DNA from: Terriglobia bacterium
GTDB taxonomy: Bacteria; Acidobacteriota; Terriglobia; Bryobacterales; Bryobacteraceae
DNA: 64,000 bases
Reading direction: 5' to 3'
Assembly: GCA_020073305.1 (NCBI GenBank)
Contig: JAIQFK010000005.1
Span: 124,001 to 188,000, forward strand
The position numbers were made by a program, and so were the translations under genes. Below the pieces are notes generated by a model. The model worked only from the letters and a program-made list of their open reading frames with translations. It searched no databases and was not told the origin of the DNA. Positions 42,583-51,048 of the stretch are shown one piece after another. The first letter of the stretch is position 1. Every line of letters starts with the position of its first letter.

Positions 42583-44985
42583 ATGACCCTCGCTGCTGGA
42601 ACTCGCCTTGGTCCGTATGAGATCGTCGGCCCCATTGGTGAGGGCGGCATGGGCGTGGTGTACCGTGCGCGCGACCCACGGCTGGATCGTCAGGTCGCCA
42701 TCAAGCTGCTGCCGGCCGGCAGGGCTGCTGACCAACACGCGCGGGAACGTCTCCGCCTCGAGGCGATGGCGGCCGCCGCGCTCGATCACCCCTACATTTG
42801 CAAAATCTTCGAAATCGGCGAAGACGCGGATGCCCTGTTTCTGGTGATGGAATACATCACCGGAGAAACCCTGGATCACCGGTTGCGAGCCGGCCGGATG
42901 CCTCTGCCCGACACCCTTCACGTGATTGGGGAGATCGCCGAGGCGCTCCAGGAAGCCCATGCCGGCGGGATTCTGCACCGCGACCTGAAGCCCGCCAATA
43001 TCATGTTGACCCAACAGGGTCACGTAAAGATCATGGACTTCGGTCTCGCCAAGCGGCTGGCGGATCTGGCTCCGGCCGGCGATGCGACGGTCGAGATGCC
43101 CGCGCAACTTACCACGCCAGGAACCATCATCGGCACGCCCGACTACATGTCTCCGGAACAAGTGAAGGGTCTGTCGCTCGACGTGCGCTCCGATTTGTTT
43201 TCCTTCGGCGTGATTCTGGCCGAGATGGTCAGCGGAAAGCATCCGTTCCACAAACCATCGATGGCGGAAACCCTGTCCGCCGTGCTCCGCGAACCGCCCG
43301 AGTTCAGCGGTGACGTCCCTCCTCGGTTGGTAGTCATGCTACGGCGTCTGCTGGCCAAAGCTGTCGAGGATCGCTACGCGGCCATCGCGGACGTGCGTGC
43401 CGAGCTAGCGCGGCTGGCGGCTTCGTCCAACACAGTCGCCGAGGAGAAGGCCAAGGCCGGCGGTGCGCCCGCACTGTGGAGATGGCCGGCATTGGCCGCT
43501 CTCGCAATCCTCCTGGGATTGGGAGTGGTGTATCTGGTGGGGCGTTCCGGAGTCTTGCACCCGGCATCTCGCGCGTCAGAGGCTGCGATCAGTCCCCATG
43601 TCATTCGATCGATTGCCGTGCTTCCGCTCGACAATTACTCGGGCGACCCCAACCAGGAGTATTTCGCCGAAGGGATGACCGATGAATTGACGGCTGACCT
43701 GGCGACCATCAGCCAGCTTCGAGTGATCTCGCGCGGCTCCACGATGCAGTTCAAAGGCGAGCATCGGCCGCCCACTCCTGAAATCGCCAAAACGCTCAAC
43801 GTGGATGCGGTGGTGGAGGGTTCGGTGCTTCGCGTCGGCGACAAAGTGCGGATCACGGCCCAATTGATCGACGCGCCGGCGGACAAGCATCTGTGGGCCA
43901 AGAGTTTCGAGCGCAACTCGCGCGATGTGCTTGCGCTCCAGGATGAATTGGCGTCGGCAATTGCGCGTGAGATCCAAGTTCAATTGACTCCGAGCGAGCA
44001 GTCACGGCTGACCAGCGCGCCCCGCGTGAATCCCGAGGCGCACGACGCCTACCTGAAGGGCCGGTACTTTTTCAACCGCCCGAGTGACGAAAACCTGACG
44101 AAAGCGATCGCGCAATTCGAAGAGGCGGTCAAGTTGGACCCGAACTTTGCGCCTGCGTTCTCGGGACTGTCGGACGCCTACCTGTGGGCCGGTTACAACG
44201 AAGGAGTCCTTACCGCCGCGGAAGCGAAGCCCAAGGCCAAAGCGGCGGCTGAGAAGGCTATCCAACTGGACGATAGTTCCGCCGAAGCTCACACCTCTCT
44301 TGCCGTATTCAAACTTTTCTACGAATACGATTGGACAGGCTGCGAGATCGAATTTCGGCGGGCATTCGCACTCAATCCAAATTATGCGTTCGCGCATGAT
44401 CAGTTTGGTCTGGGGCTTGCCTTCCAGGGAAGGCTCGACGAATCGATAGCTGAGGGCAAGCGCGCGTCCGAATTAGACCCGCTGTCCCCGCAAATACCGA
44501 TTGACGCTCTCTCCGCGTTCGCCTGGCAAGGCAAGTACCAAGCGGCCAAGGAGCAAGTAAAGAGGGCTGCGGATCTCGATCCGACGTACTTCTTTCCTCC
44601 CTGGGCATACGGGTGGATCGATATTCAAGCAGGCAAAATCAGCGACGCTATCCCGGAAATGCGGAAGGCCGAAACGATGGAGTCGCCCGGGTTCGTTGCC
44701 GCGTGGCTCGGGTACGCCTATGGGGCTTCAGGCGATCGAACCCATGCGATGGCAAAGATTGAGGAAGTGAAAAGAAGGTCGTTGCGTGGTTATGTTCCGC
44801 CGTTCAACCTGGCAATTGTGTACCTCGGTCTGGGCGATCGCGAGCACGCGTTGGATTACCTGGAACGGGCCTACGCCTCCAATTCACAATGGCTGGGGTG
44901 GCTTAAGGCGGACCGGATCTTCGATCCGCTCCGCGCAGAGCCGCGCTTCGTTGCGCTGATGAAGAAGCTGAGATTCGAAAAGTGA
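42583..44985 (+). CDS. Ser/Thr protein kinase with TolB-like domain and TPR repeats
   Basis: An 800-residue membrane protein. The PknB-type kinase (about 10-275) has the glycine loop IGEGGMGVVY, Lys41, HRDLKPANIM (132-141), DFG (152-154) and GTPDYMSPEQ. A membrane helix at about 301-320 leads to a periplasmic region. That region opens with IRSIAVLPLDNYSGDPNQEYFAEGM..., a TolB/FlgO-like fold that extends to about residue 450 (quoted here only in part), and closes with TPR units (about 480-790, for example AIAQFEEAVKLDPNFAPAFS). This architecture is abundant in Acidobacteria and is thought to sense envelope signals. All kinase catalytic residues are present. Confidence 0.9.
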   Translation: MTLAAGTRLGPYEIVGPIGEGGMGVVYRARDPRLDRQVAIKLLPAGRAADQHARERLRLEAMAAAALDHPYICKIFEIGEDADALFLVMEYITGETLDHRLRAGRMPLPDTLHVIGEIAEALQEAHAGGILHRDLKPANIMLTQQGHVKIMDFGLAKRLADLAPAGDATVEMPAQLTTPGTIIGTPDYMSPEQVKGLSLDVRSDLFSFGVILAEMVSGKHPFHKPSMAETLSAVLREPPEFSGDVPPRLVVMLRRLLAKAVEDRYAAIADVRAELARLAASSNTVAEEKAKAGGAPALWRWPALAALAILLGLGVVYLVGRSGVLHPASRASEAAISPHVIRSIAVLPLDNYSGDPNQEYFAEGMTDELTADLATISQLRVISRGSTMQFKGEHRPPTPEIAKTLNVDAVVEGSVLRVGDKVRITAQLIDAPADKHLWAKSFERNSRDVLALQDELASAIAREIQVQLTPSEQSRLTSAPRVNPEAHDAYLKGRYFFNRPSDENLTKAIAQFEEAVKLDPNFAPAFSGLSDAYLWAGYNEGVLTAAEAKPKAKAAAEKAIQLDDSSAEAHTSLAVFKLFYEYDWTGCEIEFRRAFALNPNYAFAHDQFGLGLAFQGRLDESIAEGKRASELDPLSPQIPIDALSAFAWQGKYQAAKEQVKRAADLDPTYFFPPWAYGWIDIQAGKISDAIPEMRKAETMESPGFVAAWLGYAYGASGDRTHAMAKIEEVKRRSLRGYVPPFNLAIVYLGLGDREHALDYLERAYASNSQWLGWLKADRIFDPLRAEPRFVALMKKLRFEK

Positions 44986-45017
44986 AGGTTGGACTCTCGG
45001 ACGGCGGCCCTCAAATT

Positions 45018-45524
45018 CTAGAATTGATACTCGGCCGGCGTAATCCCCTTGGCCCGCAGGTACATCTCGGCTGAAGCCCGATGGTGCGTGGTGTGATCGA
45101 GGAGGCCCATCAGCATCTCCAGACCCGTCATGGTCCCCTCGTCGCTCTTGTACGATTTCGAAATCTGCTCCGGCGTCAGTTTCGACACTTTCTCGATCGA
45201 GGCGTCAAACGACATCTTTACAAAGGCGATCACGTCCGCTTTTTTCATCGATGCCGGCTTCGCCGGATTCGGCTTCTCGCCAAAGATCGGCGAAAGAAAA
45301 TACTCGCCTCCTTGTGAGAGATGGACCAACTGTTCCGCAAAACTCATCTGCGGCGGAGTGAGCTTGAAATTGTAGTCCGACTCCGGCATTTGTTCGGCAA
45401 CTTTCAGCGTAAAGTCGCGTGACGTCTTCAGGTGCTTCAGGACCGTCGCCTTGACATCGCTCTGCGCGAACGCCGGCGCCCCAAGCGCCGCAATCAGTGT
45501 CATCAAACAAGAGAATCTGTGCAT
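45018..45524 (-). CDS. Secreted DinB family protein
   Basis: A 168-residue four-helix DinB/YfiT-type protein. The N-terminal hydrophobic segment (CLMTLIAALGAPAFAQ) is a signal peptide, so the domain acts outside the cytoplasm. Three histidines in the usual metal-binding layout are seen: LVHLSQGG, then LLDHTTHHRASAEMYLR. DinB-fold proteins include bacillithiol transferases and thiol-dependent enzymes, but secreted acidobacterial versions have no known activity. It converges with the kinase gene across 32 bases. Confidence 0.82.
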   Translation of the reverse strand: MHRFSCLMTLIAALGAPAFAQSDVKATVLKHLKTSRDFTLKVAEQMPESDYNFKLTPPQMSFAEQLVHLSQGGEYFLSPIFGEKPNPAKPASMKKADVIAFVKMSFDASIEKVSKLTPEQISKSYKSDEGTMTGLEMLMGLLDHTTHHRASAEMYLRAKGITPAEYQF

Positions 45525-45614
45525 AATCGCTTCAGATTGTACCCTAGTGGGGCGTTAGCCGCTTGCTTCGCGCGCGGCTCGGTTTTAATGCCCCCAAATG
45601 CCTTTCGTTACGTG

Positions 45615-45620
45615 TATAAT
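45615..45620 (+). promoter_or_regulatory. Candidate -10 element for the DEAD-box helicase gene
   Basis: A TATAAT 91 bases before the helicase ATG, with a weak -35. The leader would be about 85 bases and pyrimidine-rich, as in cold-induced helicase genes, though this is speculative. Confidence 0.35.
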
Positions 45621-45711
45621 GGAAGCTACCTGGAAGTTTATCCGCCACCCCTCTCCCTTGATTGGTCGTCGGCTCGCTGATTCTCCTCCTCAAAAACCTA
45701 AAAAAGACTAA

Positions 45712-46959
45712 ATGAAAAATTTCTCTGAATTCTCACTCTCTGCTCACGTAAAGAGCAATCTTGTAAAGCACCGCTTTACCGAACCAACCCCGGTCCAGGC
45801 ATTAGCCATCGGGCCGGCGCTCGCGGGACACGACGTTGTCGCCACGGCGCAAACGGGCACGGGCAAAACGCTAGCGTTTGTCCTGCCCATCCTCGAACGG
45901 ATCGGGAAGCACCCATCACATTCCGGCATTCGCGCCGTCATCCTGAGCCCCACCCGCGAACTCGCCATCCAAATCGACGAGACGTTCGCCAAAATGGCGG
46001 CGGGCACCGGTATTCGCGCCACCGTCGTAGTCGGCGGGCTCAACGAGCGATCGCAGTTGCAGTCCATTCGCAAGGGTGCACAAGTGCTGATCGCCACACC
46101 GGGGAGACTGTACGATTTCCTCAGCCGGCAGCTCGTGGATCTAGGCGGCGTCCGCATGCTGGTTCTGGATGAGGCCGACCGGATGTTGGACATGGGATTC
46201 CTGCCCACGATCAAAAGGATTATGGCGGCGATACCCGCCGATCGCCAGACTCTGTTCTTCTCGGCAACCATTGAAAGTTCGGTCAAGCACCTGGTGGAGA
46301 AGCACGTCCGCAACGCAGTGCGCGTTGAAGTCGGTTCCACCACCAAGCCCATCGAAAAGGTAGAACTGCATCTCTACGAAGTCGAGCAGGATCGAAAGCT
46401 GAGCCTCCTCGAACAGATGCTGCGCCAGGAGGAGGGCTCCTTCCTGGTATTCGCCCGCACCAAGCGCGGCGCCGACCGGCTGTCGAAAAAGCTCTCGCGC
46501 GAAGGCGTGAAGACCGCGGCCATCCACGGCGATCGCAGCCAGAACCAGCGCAACCAGGCGCTGCGAGGGTTCCAGGATGGATACTACCGGGTCCTGGTGG
46601 CGACCGATGTCGCAGCGCGCGGGATTCACGTGGAGGGAATCGCCCACGTGGTGAATTATGATCTTCCCCAAGTCCCGGAGGACTTCATTCACCGGGTGGG
46701 CCGCACGGGACGCGCAGGCGCGCGCGGAACCGCTTCCACCTTCGCCACACGCTCCGAGCGCGCGGACATTGCCCATATCGAGCGGACACTAGATACCAGG
46801 CTGGTACGGCGCCAGGTGTCGCCCGATGTTACTGCGGAGCAAAAGCACAGCGCTCCGGTCATCGTCATGCCCGCCACGTCGTCCCGTCCGCAGCGGCATG
46901 TGAGATCGTTCGGGCCCAGGCGCAAAGCCGGCAGGCGCCTCGTCGGGTCCGCGGTTTAG
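45712..46959 (+). CDS. DEAD-box ATP-dependent RNA helicase (RhlE-like)
   Basis: A 415-residue RNA helicase that unwinds RNA during ribosome assembly or mRNA decay. Motifs in order: Q motif (TEPTPVQALAIG), I AQTGTGKT, Ia PTRELAIQ, II VLDEADRMLD, III FFSAT, IV-V region with VATDVAARGIHVEG, and VI HRVGRTGRAG. A short basic tail (RRKAGRRLVG) follows, as in the RhlE group. The region upstream contains a TATAAT and a leader of roughly 85 bases. The gene converges with the DUF885 gene over 27 bases. Confidence 0.95.
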   Translation: MKNFSEFSLSAHVKSNLVKHRFTEPTPVQALAIGPALAGHDVVATAQTGTGKTLAFVLPILERIGKHPSHSGIRAVILSPTRELAIQIDETFAKMAAGTGIRATVVVGGLNERSQLQSIRKGAQVLIATPGRLYDFLSRQLVDLGGVRMLVLDEADRMLDMGFLPTIKRIMAAIPADRQTLFFSATIESSVKHLVEKHVRNAVRVEVGSTTKPIEKVELHLYEVEQDRKLSLLEQMLRQEEGSFLVFARTKRGADRLSKKLSREGVKTAAIHGDRSQNQRNQALRGFQDGYYRVLVATDVAARGIHVEGIAHVVNYDLPQVPEDFIHRVGRTGRAGARGTASTFATRSERADIAHIERTLDTRLVRRQVSPDVTAEQKHSAPVIVMPATSSRPQRHVRSFGPRRKAGRRLVGSAV

Positions 46960-46986
46960 ACGCGGCACACGCGCGCTACAGTTTGC

Positions 46987-48741
46987 TCACCGCGCGGACG
47001 GAGTGCGCATCGCGGCTTCGCTTAAATGCCCGGTGACGAACTGATCGAGCACATCCAGCGGCAGCACGCCGTTGCGCAAGATCAGATCGTGGAATTCCCG
47101 GATGTCGAATTGCGGGCCGAGAGTCTCTTCGACCCTGGTGCGCAGTTGCCGGATCTTCAATTGGCCGATCTTGTACGCCAGCGCCTGCCCCGGCATGGCG
47201 ATGTAGCGGTCGATTTCGGCCATGGACTCCGACGGGGCGTGCTCGCGAAAATACTGCCGCGCCTGCTCGCGGCTCCAGCCCTTCGCGTGCAGCCCCGTAT
47301 CCACCACCAGCCGGACGGCGCGAAAACGCTCGCTGGCCAGCCGTCCGAAGCGGTTGTATGGATCGCTATAAATTCCGATCTCTTCGCCCAACGACTCCGC
47401 ATAGAGCGCCCAACCCTCGATGTAAGCCGAATTTGCGAACGCGAACAGCTTCCGAAATTCGGGAAGATCGGACATCTCCTTCGTCAATGAGACTTGCAGG
47501 TGATGGCCCGGGACCGCTTCATGCAGCACCAGCGCCGTTTTGTCGTACCGCACCTGCTTCTCGGGCCGGTAGGTGTTGAGATTGAAGTAGCCCGCACGCG
47601 TCACATCGGGTGTCCCCGCGGTGTAATGCGAGGCGGTTGCGGCCTCCCGGTCGGGCGGAATGGCCCGGACACCGACGGGGGTTCGGGGCAGCAGCTTGAA
47701 GAGGCGCGGCAGTTCCGGCTCCGCCAGCGTGAGGATGTTCCGCGAGTAGACCAGCATCTCCTCCTTGCTGGCGAAATGCTGCGCGGGATCGGCATCCAGT
47801 TTCTTCTCGAATTCGGCGAGAGTGCCCGTAAACCCCGCCTGTTGGGCCGCGGTCTCCATCTCCGCTTCGAGGCGCGCCACCTCCTTCAGTCCGAGTTCAT
47901 GGATCTCCTCCGGCGTCATGTGCGTGGTGGTCATCACGCGCACGCGGAAGGCATAGATCGCGTCGCCGCCAGGCACCGCGTTCAACCCGGTCGACGCTCG
48001 CGCTTTGGGCGCGTAGGTGTCGGTCATGTATCGCAGCAGCCTGCGCCACGCGGGCAAGAAACTCTTTTCGAAGGCGGCAACCGCGTGCTGTTCCAGGCGG
48101 TCCTTTTCGTCTTTCGGCAGTGCCGGCGGAAAACGGCGGAACGCAGCCAGAAGCGGCGTAGCATCCGGTTGCTGCCGCACTTGGGCCGCCAGTTGCTGAA
48201 TCATGAGATCGGCCACCACGCGCGGCTGCACCAGGCCCTTGGCGGCCGCGGATTCGAATAGAGCGATCGTCTGGTCCACATAGGCGGGAACCGCATCGAT
48301 ACGAGCGATGATGTTTTCGTAGTCTTTGACCGTCCGCGCGGGCATCAAGTCGATGGTTTGATACACGTGCGTGTGAGCGCCGAACATCTGCGACACTCTC
48401 AACATGCCGTCCAGGTTGAGCCGCAGCGTCTCGAGGTCTCTGTCCAGGCCGTACCGTAAGACCTCGGCGTTGATCCGTTCCTTTTCACTCAGGCGGTCGA
48501 GCGGAATTTCTTTGAGCCGCAGCAGGTATTTTTCGGCGAGGCGGGCCCGCTGGGTCAATCCGGCAGAGGACCAGTTGGTCCAGTGGTCGTTGTAGTCGTT
48601 GCGCCCGAAATCGGTGGCGGCTTCCGGGTTCTGCCGCAAGAACTCTTCGAAGAATTCACTAAAAAGCTTCCGCGCGCGCAAATCGGCGGTCTGGGCGCAA
48701 AGCAGCGTGGGAAGGAGCAGGGCGAGAACAATCCGGTTCAT
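46987..48741 (-). CDS. Secreted DUF885 family metallohydrolase
   Basis: A 584-residue protein from the ATG at 48741, chosen because it opens a signal peptide (MNRIVLALLLPTLLCAQ). DUF885 proteins are M32-like zinc peptidases; here LVLHEAVPGHHLQ supplies HExxxxxH-type ligands, and EGWALYAESLGEEIGIY is the conserved downstream acidic motif. The open frame extends 29 codons further upstream, across a sequence shared with the flavin reductase gene, and is not believed. Substrates are probably peptides, but no activity is known. The VOC gene ends 65 bases upstream. Confidence 0.82.
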   Translation of the reverse strand: MNRIVLALLLPTLLCAQTADLRARKLFSEFFEEFLRQNPEAATDFGRNDYNDHWTNWSSAGLTQRARLAEKYLLRLKEIPLDRLSEKERINAEVLRYGLDRDLETLRLNLDGMLRVSQMFGAHTHVYQTIDLMPARTVKDYENIIARIDAVPAYVDQTIALFESAAAKGLVQPRVVADLMIQQLAAQVRQQPDATPLLAAFRRFPPALPKDEKDRLEQHAVAAFEKSFLPAWRRLLRYMTDTYAPKARASTGLNAVPGGDAIYAFRVRVMTTTHMTPEEIHELGLKEVARLEAEMETAAQQAGFTGTLAEFEKKLDADPAQHFASKEEMLVYSRNILTLAEPELPRLFKLLPRTPVGVRAIPPDREAATASHYTAGTPDVTRAGYFNLNTYRPEKQVRYDKTALVLHEAVPGHHLQVSLTKEMSDLPEFRKLFAFANSAYIEGWALYAESLGEEIGIYSDPYNRFGRLASERFRAVRLVVDTGLHAKGWSREQARQYFREHAPSESMAEIDRYIAMPGQALAYKIGQLKIRQLRTRVEETLGPQFDIREFHDLILRNGVLPLDVLDQFVTGHLSEAAMRTPSAR

Positions 48742-48766
48742 ATTCTTCTGCAACAACCTGGCCCGG

Positions 48767-48800
48767 CACGCGATGGATGCCGCACTCGAACCAGGCGAGC
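48767..48800. repeat. 34-base segment shared with the flavin reductase gene (copy 1)
   Basis: This stretch just upstream of the DUF885 start matches 49331-49364, inside the flavin reductase coding region, with only two mismatches, in the same orientation. It is non-coding here. Confidence 0.75.
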
Positions 48801-48806
48801 CATGAT

Positions 48807-49175
48807 CTACCGCTGCAGTTGTTCCCACAACCCGCAGACGTTCCCCTGCGGATCGATGATGGCCGCGACCGCGCCGACGCCCGGCACCGGCATCTTGGGC
48901 AGCGCCACCTTCGCGCCAAGTCGCGTTGCCTTCTCGATCGCCTCGTCGATGCTCGGCACGTCAACATAATTCATCCAGGGCTGTTGCGGGTGCTGGCGCT
49001 GCGTCACCGCTCCGTTAATGCCCGGCCCGTCCGATCCGGTGTCGCAGAGCCAGTATTCGGTCCCGGGGACTGGAGCCTTCTGAAACGTCCAGCCGAACAG
49101 ATCGCTGTAGAACTTGGTCAGCGCCTCCGGCTGATTGGCGGGAATCTCAAAATGGACGACGCGGTTGTTGGCCAT
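48807..49175 (-). CDS. VOC (glyoxalase/bleomycin resistance) superfamily protein
   Basis: A 122-residue vicinal-oxygen-chelate protein. The two half-barrel repeats are visible as VVHFEIPANQPEALTKFYSD...W and MNYVDVPSIDEAIEKATRLG, with a DPQGNVCGLWE segment near the end that supplies a metal-type Glu. VOC proteins bind a divalent metal and act as lyases, isomerases or binding proteins; which one is not clear. The nearest neighbour, flavin reductase, is 35 bases upstream on the same strand and may share a transcript. Confidence 0.85.
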   Translation of the reverse strand: MANNRVVHFEIPANQPEALTKFYSDLFGWTFQKAPVPGTEYWLCDTGSDGPGINGAVTQRQHPQQPWMNYVDVPSIDEAIEKATRLGAKVALPKMPVPGVGAVAAIIDPQGNVCGLWEQLQR

Positions 49176-49210
49176 AATGTTCTGAGCTTATCGTAACGAA
49201 CGAACATGGG

Positions 49211-49717
49211 TCAGCCTATCTCGCCGTCCAGTTTGTGATAACCGCTACTGAAGTAAACCAGCGGCCGGCCGCCGCCGTATTCAGCGTCGAGTACCTCGGT
49301 GATCAGGATGGTGTGGTCGCCGGCGTCCACCATGCGATGGATGCTGCACTCGAACCAGGCGAGCGCGCCGGGAAGGAGCGGCACCCCGCCGTGTCCCGCC
49401 CGCCACTCGACTCCGTCGAACCGGTCGTGCCCCCGGCGCGCAAAGTGGGCGGAAAGATCCTGCTGGCTCTCGCTCAAAATGTTGATGCCGATATGTTGCG
49501 CGCGGCGTAGATGCGCCAGCACGCTGGCGCCATGATCCACGCACACCAGAACGAGCGGCGGATCGAGCGAAACCGAGGTGAAAGAACTCGCCGTCATGCC
49601 GTGCGGACTGCCTTCGGCATCGAGGACGGTGACGATGGTGACCCCGGTCGGAAACTTCGCGCACGCGCGGCAGAACTCGGTTTTGCTGAGGCTTTTAGGT
49701 TGCGTGCGGCGGGGCAT
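49211..49717 (-). CDS. Flavin reductase-like FMN-binding protein
   Basis: A 168-residue split-barrel flavin reductase from the ATG at 49717. It contains the FMN-binding segments FPTGVTIVTVLD, GMTASSFTSVSLDPPLVLVCV, a central FARRGHDRFDGVEW segment and YFSSGYHKL at the end. Such proteins give reduced FMN to partner monooxygenases, none of which is nearby. The frame could start 11 codons upstream at 49750, but that would overlap the HU promoter. A 34-base piece of this gene recurs upstream of the DUF885 gene. Confidence 0.88.
   Translation of the reverse strand: MPRRTQPKSLSKTEFCRACAKFPTGVTIVTVLDAEGSPHGMTASSFTSVSLDPPLVLVCVDHGASVLAHLRRAQHIGINILSESQQDLSAHFARRGHDRFDGVEWRAGHGGVPLLPGALAWFECSIHRMVDAGDHTILITEVLDAEYGGGRPLVYFSSGYHKLDGEIG
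49331..49364. repeat. 34-base segment shared with the DUF885 upstream region (copy 2)
   Basis: Coding copy, on the strand opposite to the gene, encoding the AWFECSIHRM region of flavin reductase. It matches 48767-48800 with two mismatches. Confidence 0.75.
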
Positions 49718-49720
49718 TGC

Positions 49721-49750
49721 TTGACATGTGGATAAGCCTAATCTTATCAT
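49721..49750 (+). promoter_or_regulatory. Strong promoter for the HU gene
   Basis: A perfect TTGACA (49721-49726) and TATCAT (49745-49750), 18 bases apart, precede the ribosome site AGGGGAGG (49764-49771) and the TTG start at 49777. The predicted leader is about 20 bases. The -35 lies 4 bases from the divergent flavin reductase start. Confidence 0.75.
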
Positions 49751-49776
49751 GATGTTTCCGCGTAGGGGAGGCTGCT

Positions 49777-50046
49777 TTGATCAAGTTGGACATCATCAAC
49801 GAAGTGGTAAACAGGACCGGCATCACCAAGACCAAAGCGGAAATGGCGGTCGAAACCGTTTTTGAAACCATGAAGAAGGCGCTGGAGCATGGCGATCGCA
49901 TTGAGTTGCGCGGCTTCGGCGTTTTCAATGTGAAGCCCCGGAAGACGGGGATCGGCCGGAATCCTCGGACGGGCGCCGAGGTATCCATCCCTCCCGGCAA
50001 GGCGGTCCGCTTCAAACCCGGCAAGGAGTTGCAGACGCTGCAGTAA
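49777..50046 (+). CDS. HU/IHF family DNA-bending protein
   Basis: An 89-residue nucleoid protein that bends DNA as a dimer. The start is TTG with a strong ribosome site. The sequence follows the family: helices at about 3-40 (VNRTGITKTKAEMAVETVFE), the saddle strand RIELRGFGVFNVKPRKTG, and the beta-arm GRNPRTGAEVSIPPGKAVRF, which contains the conserved intercalating-proline region. It could be HU or an IHF-like subunit. The M50 protease gene begins 21 bases later. Confidence 0.95.
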   Translation: MIKLDIINEVVNRTGITKTKAEMAVETVFETMKKALEHGDRIELRGFGVFNVKPRKTGIGRNPRTGAEVSIPPGKAVRFKPGKELQTLQ

Positions 50047-50067
50047 AAACGCCCGTAACGGACTATC

Positions 50068-51039
50068 GTGTCCCCGCAGGATCTTTCGCCGGCATACTAC
50101 CCTTCCGCCGCTAACGGCTCTCACGCCCGAGTCATGGCTCCGGCCCGGCCCGGGGAGCGCTACTGGCTGCACGCGCTGATGTTTGTGTTGACGCTGGCCA
50201 GCACCACCATCGTGGGCGCGCGCATGCAGGACAACTTCGATCGCAATCTGGCGTTCTTTGATTTTGACCGCGACCTGGCGGCCTTCATCACGTGGTGGCA
50301 TCATCCGGCTCTCTTGTTGCAGGGGCTGCCGTTCTCTCTGACTTTGCTGGCGATCCTGCTGGCTCACGAGTTCGGCCACTACATCGCCTGTCTCCATTAC
50401 CACGTGGATGCCAGCCTGCCCTACTTTCTGCCGGCGCCCACGTTCACCGGCACTCTGGGCGCGTTTATCCGCATCCGGGCGCCCATCTACAGCAAGCGGG
50501 TGTTGTTCGACGTGGGCGTTGCGGGACCGATCGCCGGATTCGTATTCTTGCTGCCGGCGTTGGCCATCGGGCTGGCGTTCTCGAAAGTGATTCCCGGCAT
50601 CGCGTATCAAGGCACGCTGAAATTCGGCACGCCGGCGTTACTCTGGCTGATCGAGCGCGCCGTCTTCCCCGGCACGCCTCTCGCCGATATCTACCTGCAT
50701 CCGGTGGCTCGCGCCGCATGGATTGGAATTCTGGCCACGGCTCTGAATCTTCTTCCCATCGGCCAGCTCGATGGGGGCCACATTCTTTACTCGATCGCCG
50801 GCGACCGTCACAAACTCCTGTCCCGAGTCTTCACCGCGTTGCTGGTGCCCATTGGAATTCTCTTCTGGCCGGGCTGGCTGGTGTGGGCGGTGCTGCTGCT
50901 CTTTTTCGGCATGCGGCACCCGGCCATCTACGATCCCACGGAACTTAGCCCAGGACGCAAAAAGCTCGCCCTACTTTCGCTCGCCATTTTCCTGCTCTCC
51001 TTCACCCTGGCTCCCATCGCTTATAGCGGCGGGTTTTGA
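50068..51039 (+). CDS. Site-2 protease family (M50) membrane metallopeptidase
   Basis: A 323-residue polytopic membrane protein. The catalytic LLAHEFGHYIA (HExxH) lies in one hydrophobic helix and the third metal ligand is in LLPIGQLDGGHIL, the LDG motif of the family. Several other hydrophobic segments (about 35-55, 90-115, 145-175, 220-250, 265-285) place the active site in the membrane. It lacks an obvious PDZ domain. M50 proteases perform regulated intramembrane proteolysis; the target here is unknown. It starts with GTG and runs to 9 bases before a glycosyltransferase gene. Confidence 0.85.
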   Translation: MSPQDLSPAYYPSAANGSHARVMAPARPGERYWLHALMFVLTLASTTIVGARMQDNFDRNLAFFDFDRDLAAFITWWHHPALLLQGLPFSLTLLAILLAHEFGHYIACLHYHVDASLPYFLPAPTFTGTLGAFIRIRAPIYSKRVLFDVGVAGPIAGFVFLLPALAIGLAFSKVIPGIAYQGTLKFGTPALLWLIERAVFPGTPLADIYLHPVARAAWIGILATALNLLPIGQLDGGHILYSIAGDRHKLLSRVFTALLVPIGILFWPGWLVWAVLLLFFGMRHPAIYDPTELSPGRKKLALLSLAIFLLSFTLAPIAYSGGF

Positions 51040-51048
51040 TCCGCGCGC

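Noticed and set aside
46987-48828. DUF885 gene starting at 48828
   Set aside because: The first 29 codons cross the sequence shared with the flavin reductase gene and lie before a clear signal peptide at 48741.
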